Below, piece by piece: positions 7,116-13,700 of a stretch of DNA of 14,218 nt (positions are counted from its first letter, which is position 1; each line of letters opens with the position of its first letter). The stretch comes from an uncultured Treponema sp. (GTDB lineage Bacteria; Spirochaetota; Spirochaetia; Treponematales; Treponemataceae). The notes beneath the pieces were generated by a model. It saw only the letters and a list, made by a program, of their open reading frames with translations. It made no database searches and was not told the DNA's origin. Position numbers and translations under genes: made by a program. Location of the stretch: assembly GCA_937893155.1 (NCBI GenBank), contig CALBGU010000030.1, positions 1 through 14,218 on the forward strand. Direction: 5' to 3'.

Positions 7116-8194
7116 TATTCACAGTTCCAGTTTCCGCGCCCTGCGTAATACGCCCAAAGGCACTGATTATCCCAATACGTTGCAGAAGCACTCGCCGAGC
7201 CTTTGTATGTGGTTGAAGCGTAAAGCGTGCCGTCTTCTTCGTTCGCCATTGGGTCGAGAGAAAAGACAACCCAAATATAATAGTATGAACTCAAAATGCT
7301 GCGTGCGTTTGTGTCGAAACTAGAAGACGCTTCGGACGTGATAGAGCCGTCGGTGTTTTTGCTGACGTGATACGCGCCCGATTTTGTGCCGAGCAAAAGC
7401 GTATCGCCCGTAACCGCGATAGACAAAATATCTGCACAGTCCACGTCTTTAGAGCCTGTTGCAGTAAGTGATGTACCGTAATAAATCGTATCGCTTGTGT
7501 TTGCCCAATATAAATAGGTGTCGTCTGCTGTAATTGCAGGATAATCGCTGAAATATACTGTACCATTGTAACAAGCGGCAGCAACTGTTGAGGTTGTTAA
7601 GCCTGTTGTAGAAGCTGTTACTTCTGTCGGTGTTGAAGTGCCATTTAATTCGTATACTTTTCCTGTAAGAGAAGAACTTGATGAGTACATTCTAAAATAG
7701 GCGTGTCGGTTGGCTTCTGTCGTGGAATCTGCGCCGAATAAGACGACGGGATAATCACCTAAACTTGAAACGTCTACTTCTTCCCATTCGCCGTCAACAG
7801 TATCCATACAATAGATGTGCATTGATTTTTGTATCAATTCGCCTTCGTAATCGCTTGATGAATCGGTATCTTCTTCATACGTTTTGCTGATTGCATAGAT
7901 ATAATCTGCGTCGGTTGCAATTTTCCACACCGTGCCGCCGTCGGGAATGCTTGCCATTTTATGCCATTCGCCGTTTGTCGTTGACGATGCACTTTTATAC
8001 CACGGATAGCCGTTTTGCGTGATAAGATAATCGCCAAAGCGCGCGATTGAGTTCACATCGCCGTCGATTTGCGAGCTGTTTAATTCAACTTCTTGATTGA
8101 TGTCGTAAAAAATAGGGTCAAAACACGAAGTAAAAAGCAGGGCGCACACTGCTGCAAAAATAATGTATATATGTGATTTGAAAAGATTTTTCAT
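7115..8194 (-). CDS. Hypothetical spirochaetal lipoprotein, probable beta-propeller
   Basis: A 359-residue secreted lipoprotein. The ATG at 8194 is preferred because GGAG (8202-8205 on the minus strand) lies 7 bases upstream and because it opens a clear signal peptide, a hydrophobic run IIFAAVCALL followed by FTSC with the lipid-anchored cysteine at C24. The relaxed lipobox is typical of spirochaetes. The mature part is rich in Ser, Thr, Tyr and Trp and shows recurring short strands of the type GDYLITQNG, ADYIYAISK, GDTLLLGTKSG, suggesting a repeated beta-sheet (propeller-like) fold; this is inference. Function unknown. It follows the beta-barrel gene by 37 bases and overlaps rarA by one base, so the three are probably one operon. 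A periplasmic or surface role near the outer-membrane protein is plausible. Confidence 0.82.
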   Translation of the reverse strand: MKNLFKSHIYIIFAAVCALLFTSCFDPIFYDINQEVELNSSQIDGDVNSIARFGDYLITQNGYPWYKSASSTTNGEWHKMASIPDGGTVWKIATDADYIYAISKTYEEDTDSSSDYEGELIQKSMHIYCMDTVDGEWEEVDVSSLGDYPVVLFGADSTTEANRHAYFRMYSSSSSLTGKVYELNGTSTPTEVTASTTGLTTSTVAAACYNGTVYFSDYPAITADDTYLYWANTSDTIYYGTSLTATGSKDVDCADILSIAVTGDTLLLGTKSGAYHVSKNTDGSITSEASSSFDTNARSILSSYYYIWVVFSLDPMANEEDGTLYASTTYKGSASASATYWDNQCLWAYYAGRGNWNCE

Positions 8195-8231
8195 AAAAAA
8201 ACTCCGTTTATGTGCGGTTGTCGTATGGCTG

Positions 8232-8909
8232 TTAGAAGAAGTGATAGCGCATTGAAAGACCAACGTCGCAAAAATGACCAAAATAATTGTATTTGCTTTC
8301 TTTGTACCACTGCGGCATTCCCATCCACGTGCCGAAAATGCCGAGCGACCACGCTGGTGAAATGCGGTAAAACGCGCCGGCTTCTGCTTTGAGGATAAGA
8401 CCGGGAAAATACGTTTCGGAAAGATAATTTTCAACCGCCGCACCCACGCTCAAGGTTATCGGGAACTCGAATTTTGCAAGCGTGGGCTGAAACATCGCCG
8501 CAAAGGTAAGCGGAATGTAATTGAAAATATTGCCGCCGATGGTAGGCTGATAGCCGAATCCCAAATCCATACCGAGCGCCATAAAATTGCTCAGAAAATA
8601 ATAAAATCCGATTGACCCCGTGCCACCGACTTCCAGCTGGCTTTCGCCGTCCTTGAGCGGATTGCCGCCGAAATTGAGCGGAAGCGCACCCGCAAGCTCG
8701 ATTTTGATGAATTTATCACCGCGCACGTTCATCGCAGGTTCGTCCTGTAATTCATCTTGCACGTCGTCTTGCTCTTCATCTTGTTCGCCGTCGTTTTCTT
8801 TTGCTTTTAAGTCTTGGTAGGTAAAAAATCCCGAATTTTCTGCGATTTGCGAAACCGCTGAAAAGAGCAGAAAAAACGAGATAAAAACTGTGGTAAAAAC
8901 ACGTTTCAT
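8232..8909 (-). CDS. Small outer-membrane beta-barrel protein, TP0733/OmpW-like (tentative)
   Basis: A 225-residue protein with a signal peptide (MKRVFTTVFISFFLLFSAVS, probable cleavage near residue 20). After it is a very acidic, Gln/Asp/Glu-rich linker at about 35-60 (for example EEQDDVQDELQDE). The rest alternates hydrophobic and polar residues with Gly and aromatics, such as GSIGFYYFLSNFMALGMDLG, and ends YHFF, the aromatic C-terminus used as a BAM signal, consistent with about eight strands. The start has AGAGGA on the minus strand at 8915-8920, 5 bases away. From memory, a small barrel, TP0733, lies next to folD in T. pallidum; adjacency to folD here agrees with that, but I cannot verify orthology. 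Function unknown; possibly a small-molecule channel. Confidence 0.75.
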   Translation of the reverse strand: MKRVFTTVFISFFLLFSAVSQIAENSGFFTYQDLKAKENDGEQDEEQDDVQDELQDEPAMNVRGDKFIKIELAGALPLNFGGNPLKDGESQLEVGGTGSIGFYYFLSNFMALGMDLGFGYQPTIGGNIFNYIPLTFAAMFQPTLAKFEFPITLSVGAAVENYLSETYFPGLILKAEAGAFYRISPAWSLGIFGTWMGMPQWYKESKYNYFGHFCDVGLSMRYHFF

Positions 8910-9053
8910 TGATTTCCTCTCGATAAATAACGATTGCTTTTTTGTAATAGCAATAGAATTTTATGTGCAAATTGTATATAGTAGTGATACCATATCATTT
9001 TTCGCACTGTTTTTCAACATACTTATAAACGATTTTGCATAAGGAAGGTTACT
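8910..9053. promoter_or_regulatory. Divergent intergenic region between the barrel operon and folD
   Basis: This 144-base AT-rich gap must hold promoters for both divergent transcripts. On the plus strand TTGTAT (8972-8977) and TATCAT (8993-8998) are separated by 15 bases, shorter than ideal. On the minus strand a TTGCAC is followed after 15 bases by TATTAC. Neither pair is strong. The folD ribosome-binding site AAGGAAGG is at about 9041-9048. I see no riboswitch or terminator. Confidence 0.4.
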
Positions 9054-9941
9054 ATGAGCGCAATCATTATTGATGGAAAGGCTATTGCAGAGGAAGTTCG
9101 CGCCGACGTAAAGCGCAGAGTGGACGCATTGAAGGCAAATGGTGTCAATCCGTGTCTGGCGGTTATCCTTGTGGGCAATAATCCTGCGAGCGTGAGCTAT
9201 GTTACAGGAAAGCGCAAAGCTCTTGCCGAAGCGGGAATGAGCGACAGAAGCCTTGAACTCGCCGAAGACACCACCGAAGAGCAGCTTCTTTCTATAATTG
9301 ATGAACTCAACCGCGATGAGAGCGTTCACGGTATTCTTGTGCAGTTGCCGCTTCCGCGCCATATCAGCGAAGACAAAGTGATTATGGCGATTTCTCCCGA
9401 AAAAGACGTGGACGGATTTCACCCCGTGAATGTGGGCAATATGATGATTGGGCGCGACGGCTTTTTGCCTTGCACTCCGCACGGAATCTTGGTCTTGCTC
9501 GAAAAGATGAACATCAACACGAACGGCGCAAACGCTGTCGTTGTGGGCAGAAGCAATATCGTGGGAAAGCCTGTCGCGATTCTTTTGACGCGCCGCGAAT
9601 ACAACTGCACGGTTACGATTTGCCACACGGGAACAAAGAACATCGCCGACGTTACGCGGGGCGCGGATATTCTCATCGCCGCGGTGGGAAAGCCGAACAC
9701 GATTACTGCGGATATGGTCAAAGAAGGCGCGGTCGTTATTGATGTGGGCGTGAACAGAATTGCGGACGCAACGAAAAAATCGGGCTTCCGTCTGTGCGGC
9801 GACGTGGATTTTGAGGCGGTCAAAGAAAAGGCTTCGTATATCACGCCTGTGCCGAAAGGGGTGGGACCGATGACAATCGCGATGTTAATGCAGAACACGG
9901 TAGAAAGTGCCGAGCGGGCTTTTGAAAAGGCAAGCAAATGA
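9054..9941 (+). CDS. folD: Bifunctional methylenetetrahydrofolate dehydrogenase/cyclohydrolase FolD
   Basis: A 295-residue cytosolic enzyme that interconverts 5,10-methylene-, 5,10-methenyl- and 10-formyl-tetrahydrofolate with NADP, supplying one-carbon units for purine and formyl-Met synthesis. Family motifs are complete: SYVTGKRKA with Tyr49 and catalytic Lys53, VQLPLP (96-101), KDVDGFHP (117-124, with Asp120), PCTPHG (139-144), the nucleotide-binding GRSNIVGKP (165-173), IDVGVN (229-234), GDVDF and TPVPKGVGPMT (264-274). Length is standard. Start ATG has AAGGAAGG about 6 bases upstream. The stop overlaps the folE2 start as ATGA (9938-9941), so the two folate genes form a coupled operon. 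It is the anchor housekeeping gene of the window. Confidence 0.98.
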   Translation: MSAIIIDGKAIAEEVRADVKRRVDALKANGVNPCLAVILVGNNPASVSYVTGKRKALAEAGMSDRSLELAEDTTEEQLLSIIDELNRDESVHGILVQLPLPRHISEDKVIMAISPEKDVDGFHPVNVGNMMIGRDGFLPCTPHGILVLLEKMNINTNGANAVVVGRSNIVGKPVAILLTRREYNCTVTICHTGTKNIADVTRGADILIAAVGKPNTITADMVKEGAVVIDVGVNRIADATKKSGFRLCGDVDFEAVKEKASYITPVPKGVGPMTIAMLMQNTVESAERAFEKASK

Positions 9942-10723
9942 TAGATATTCAAAACACAGCAGATACAAGAGAAATCCCGCTTCAGAAAGTCGGCGTGAAG
10001 GGCGTGCAGTATCCCGTTTCTGTGCTCGACAAAGCGCACGGCACGCAGCAGACGACGGCGACGGTTGACCTGTTTGTCAATCTGCCGCACGATTTCAAAG
10101 GCACGCACATGAGCCGCTTTATCGAAACGTTCCACGAGTATCACGACAATTTGGGAATGAAGCAGTTTTTGAAAATGCTTGCGCAAATGCGGCGCGCCTT
10201 AGACGCAGAGCGGGCGTTTGGCGAATTGCGATTTCCGTTTTTCATCGAAAAATACGCGCCTGTAACCAAAAAAGCAGGAATGATGAGCTACGATTGTGCG
10301 TATGGCGGCGAGGTGAGCGAGGCGGAGAGCAGATTTTGGGTGAGCGCAAAAGTGCCAGTAACGACGGTCTGCCCGTGCTCAAAGGCGATTAGCGAACGCG
10401 GTGCGCATAATCAGCGGGGAATCGTTACGGTGAAAGTGGAAAACACGAGCTTTTTTTGGCTGGAAGACGTGATAAAAGCGGTGGAAAATGCCGCGTCTTG
10501 CTCGCTGTACAGCGTCTTAAAGCGCGAGGACGAAAAGTTTGTAACCGAAACTGCGTACGACAATCCGCGCTTTGTGGAAGATATGGTTCGCGAGGTGTAC
10601 CTTGCGCTCAAAAACTTCCGTGTCGAAAAGCCGTTTTCGTATTTCAGCGTTGAGTGCGAAAACTTCGAGAGTATCCACAATCACAATGCTTACGCATTCA
10701 CCGACACGCACAGCGTGTTTTAG
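9938..10723 (+). CDS. folE2: GTP cyclohydrolase FolE2 (type IB)
   Basis: A 261-residue member of the T-fold GTP cyclohydrolase IB family, which converts GTP to 7,8-dihydroneopterin triphosphate, the first step of folate synthesis. Signature segments are DIQNTADTREIPLQKVGVKG (3-22), LPHDFKGTHMSRF (49-61), APVTKK, VPVTTVCPCSKAIS (139-152, with the active-site Cys147), GAHNQR (155-160), LKREDEKFVTETAYDNPRF (194-212) and ESIHNHNAYA (244-253). These differ from zinc-dependent FolE and from QueF, to which the fold is related. Type IB enzymes use a variable metal and are common where zinc is scarce. The 4-base overlap with folD indicates translational coupling. The 3' end carries a 21-base tandem duplication that gives a second in-frame stop. 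Confidence 0.96.
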   Translation: MIDIQNTADTREIPLQKVGVKGVQYPVSVLDKAHGTQQTTATVDLFVNLPHDFKGTHMSRFIETFHEYHDNLGMKQFLKMLAQMRRALDAERAFGELRFPFFIEKYAPVTKKAGMMSYDCAYGGEVSEAESRFWVSAKVPVTTVCPCSKAISERGAHNQRGIVTVKVENTSFFWLEDVIKAVENAASCSLYSVLKREDEKFVTETAYDNPRFVEDMVREVYLALKNFRVEKPFSYFSVECENFESIHNHNAYAFTDTHSVF

Positions 10724-10745
10724 CCTGCGCACAGCGTGTTTTAGC
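10707..10745 (+). repeat. 21-bp tandem duplication across the folE2 stop codon
   Basis: The 18-base sequence CGCACAGCGTGTTTTAGC occurs at 10707-10724 and again at 10728-10745, a period of 21. The first TAG ends folE2 after ...HSVF; reading on in frame gives PAHSVF and a second TAG. The duplication sits between the folate operon and the accessory gene that follows. Confidence 0.9.
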
Positions 10746-10762
10746 AGATAACGAGAGAATAA

Positions 10763-13700
10763 ATGACAGAAATTGACCATAGAAAAGCGGCTGAAGAATT
10801 TGCTCAATATTGGGCGGGACGGGGCGACGAAAAGCAGGAGTCGCAGCGGTTTTGGATTGGATTATTGCAGAACGTCTTGGGCGTGGTGGACGCGACAAAG
10901 ATTATCGACTTTGAAAAGCGCGTGAAAATCGGCGCGACCAAGTTCATCGACGGATACATTGCGGAAACGCGGACGATTATCGAGCAGAAAGGCGCGAAAA
11001 TCGACATCGACCACGCAGAAAAGCAGAGCGACGGCACGGAACTCACCCCGTTTGAGCAGGCGAAGCGGTATAACGACAATCTGCCGTATGAGAAAAAAGC
11101 GCGGTGGATTGTGGTGTCGAACTTCCAAGAGTTTCGTATTCACGATATGAATAGGGAAGAGCCTGAAAAGGATTTTACGACGATAAAGCTCACGGAACTC
11201 GACAAGCAGTATCAGTCGTTTAATTTTTTGGTCGATGAGAAAATCGAGCGCATAAGACTTGAAGAAGATTTGTCGGCACGGTCTAACAAGTATGTAAAAA
11301 AACTTGTTGCCGTCTTAAAACCGCAATACATTGAACCTGACGAAAGCAGTTTGCGTTCTCTTAATATTTTGTGTGTGCGCATTGTGTTTTGCTTGTATGC
11401 GGAAAAGGCAGAATTGTTTGCAAGCCATAATGCTTTTGAATCATATATCAAGAGTTTTGCAGTGGAAAATCTGCGCGATGGTTTGATAAAACTGTTCAAG
11501 GCACTCGACACGCCGACAGAAAAGCGCGATAAATACGATACAAAAACTGCGGCGTTCCCGTACGTCAACGGCGGTCTGTTTCGCGACGAGAGCATTGAGA
11601 TTCCGAACCTTACAAAAGAGTTTGTCGAGGTGATTGAAGAGTGCGAGAAATTCAAGTGGAACGAAATCAGCCCGACGATTTTCGGTGCGGTGTTTGAATC
11701 GACTCTGAGCGGCGAAATCAGACATTCGGGCGGTATGCACTACACGAGTATCGAGAATATCCACAAAGTTATTGACCCGCTGTTTTTGGACGGCTTAAAG
11801 GCAGAGCTTGCGGCGATAATCGGCGGCGGTCATTCCGAACTCGTTTCGGAATCTCAGACCCTGAAACAAGTTCAGGGTGACACGGGGAACAAATCGCGCG
11901 GCATTGTGGGCATAAACGAGCGCAGAGAGGCGATCGCGGCGTTCCAAGACAAAATTAGTTCGCTCAAGTTTCTTGACCCAGCGTGTGGCTCGGGGAATTT
12001 TCTCACCGAAAGCTATCTGTCGCTTGCAAAGCTTGAAATTACGGCACTGGAGGCGACCAAGGACGCGGGCGAGATGTTCGTGAGCGGTCAGCCTAAAGTG
12101 GACATCAGCCAATTCTACGGCATCGAGATTAACGATTTCGCCGTAACAGTCGCGAAGACTGCGCTGTGGATTGCCGAAAGCCAAGTGAATAGCCTCGTGA
12201 ACGCGATTGTGCAGGAAAAGCGCGCGTATTTTCCGCTCAAGACGAGCGCGAACATCGTGGAGGGCAACGCGCTCAGAATGGATTGGGCGACGCTGCAAGA
12301 CCTCACCCCCCGACCCCCTCTCCTAGTAGGCGAGGGGGAGCTGTCGCTGTTCGAGGGCTTTTACACGCACGTTGACGGCACAGCGCATAAATACGATTAC
12401 ATCATGGGAAATCCGCCGTTCGTGGGGTCTAAATACTCAAGCGAAAGCCAAAAAGCAGATATGGATTTTGTATTCAAAGGAGCAACCATAAAGTATCGTG
12501 CATTAGATTATGTTTCTTGTTGGTACAAAATGGCTTTAGACTTGATAAAAGGCACTTCCGCAAAATGTGCGCTTGTTTCCACGAACTCAATCACTCAAGG
12601 CGAACAGGTTTCGCTTATGTGGAAGCCTTTGTTTGAAAACGGGTTGCAAATTGATTTCGCGTATCGCACGTTCCGCTGGGACAGCGAAAGCACGGAAAAA
12701 GCGCACGTTCATTGTGTTATCGTCGGCTTTTCGCACCTCACCCCCCGACCCCCTCTCCTAGAAGGCGAGGGGGAGGCTCAAGTGTTCACCTCTCGTAATA
12801 TAAAAGGAGATGTACCGTCAGCGCAGGAACTCCCCTCTCCTACCAGGAGAGAGGCTGGTGGTGAGGTCAATGGAGATGTCATACGACATCAGAAAGTGAG
12901 CAAAGAGAAACTTGAATTGGCGAGAAAGTTTCGCAAAGAGCCGACAGAAAGCGAAAATGCGGTGTGGCAAATGCTTCGCAACAGGCAGATAAAAGGCTTA
13001 AAATGGCGCAGACAGCAGGTAATCGACGGCTTTATTGCAGATTTTTATTGTGCGGAGTTAAAGGCGGTTTTGGAAATTGACGGCTCTGTGCATAACTCGC
13101 AAGCCGCGCAAGATTATGACGAAGCCAGAACAGAGATTTTCTCGTATCACGGCATAAAGACCTATCGCTTGAAAAACGAAGATTGCAATGCAAACAAACT
13201 TACGGCTTTAGTTGAATCAATGATTGCAAACAATCTCCCCTCTCTTGCTAGGAGAGGGGCAGGGGGTGAGGTTACGACCGCACAGGATACGCAGAGCTAT
13301 ACCATACAGGGTAAGCCTAGCTATACCATATCGGGTAGCCCTAGCCATACCACACAGGATACGCAGAGCTATACCATACAGGATAAGCCTAGCTATACCA
13401 TATCGGATAGCCCTAGCTATACCGCACAGGATACGCATAGCCATACCATATCGGGTAAGCATAGCTATACCACGACGAAAAAGATTTATAACGCGGACGG
13501 CACGATTGAACAGGCAGAGAATATCAACGGCTATCTTTTGGACGCGCCGAATGTGTTTATCGAAAGCCGCTCTAAGCCTATATGCAATGTACCACCTCTT
13601 TTGACAGGAAGCCAAAGGATTGATGATGATAATTTTATGTTTGATGATGTGTCAAAAGAGGAGTTCTTAAAAAAAGAACCTCAAGCTGAAAAATATTTTC

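Larger units (their letters stand above)
12736..13271 (+). mobile_element. Candidate mobile cassette: DUF559 (Vsr-like) nuclease domain between palindromic repeats
   Basis: A 536-base unit inside the MmeI-like gene. It is limited on the left by palindrome copy 2 and on the right by copy 4, which are in opposite orientation and resemble terminal inverted repeats: CCTCACCCCC at the left edge, GGGGGTGAGG at the right. A further copy (3) lies inside at 12830-12866. Between copies 3 and 4, in the host frame, is a complete DUF559 domain: LARKFRKEPTESENAVWQML, then KWRRQQVIDGFIADFYC, then VLEIDGSVH and DYDEARTEIF. Candidate catalytic residues D760, E771, D773 and H777 are present, as in Vsr-like PD-(D/E)XK proteins. 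An in-frame GTG (12896) could start it separately, but there is no good ribosome-binding site. I see no target-site duplication. Mobility is inference; the domain and repeat layout are visible. Confidence 0.65.

Noticed and set aside
9938..10723. QueF (preQ0 reductase) as the product of the gene after folD
   Set aside because: The shared T-fold and PCS motif suggested it, but the full set of motifs (DIQNTADTR, LPHDFKGTHMSRF, ESIHNHNAYA) is that of FolE2.
11795..12298. Minus-strand 167-codon frame containing VTLNLFQGLRFRNEFGMT
   Set aside because: It is the antisense reading of the double-hairpin element and the methyltransferase motif I region; no family features of its own.
12736..13477. 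Intein within the MmeI-like protein
   Set aside because: No Cys or Ser at the left junction with intein block A character and no terminal His-Asn before Cys/Ser/Thr on the right; the content is DUF559 plus repeats rather than a Hint domain.
13217..13615. Open frames on both strands rich in IPYR or YGIA-like repeats
   Set aside because: They are out-of-frame readings of the 24-bp minisatellite inside the MmeI-like gene; the frame at 10763 explains the region with recognised motifs on both sides.
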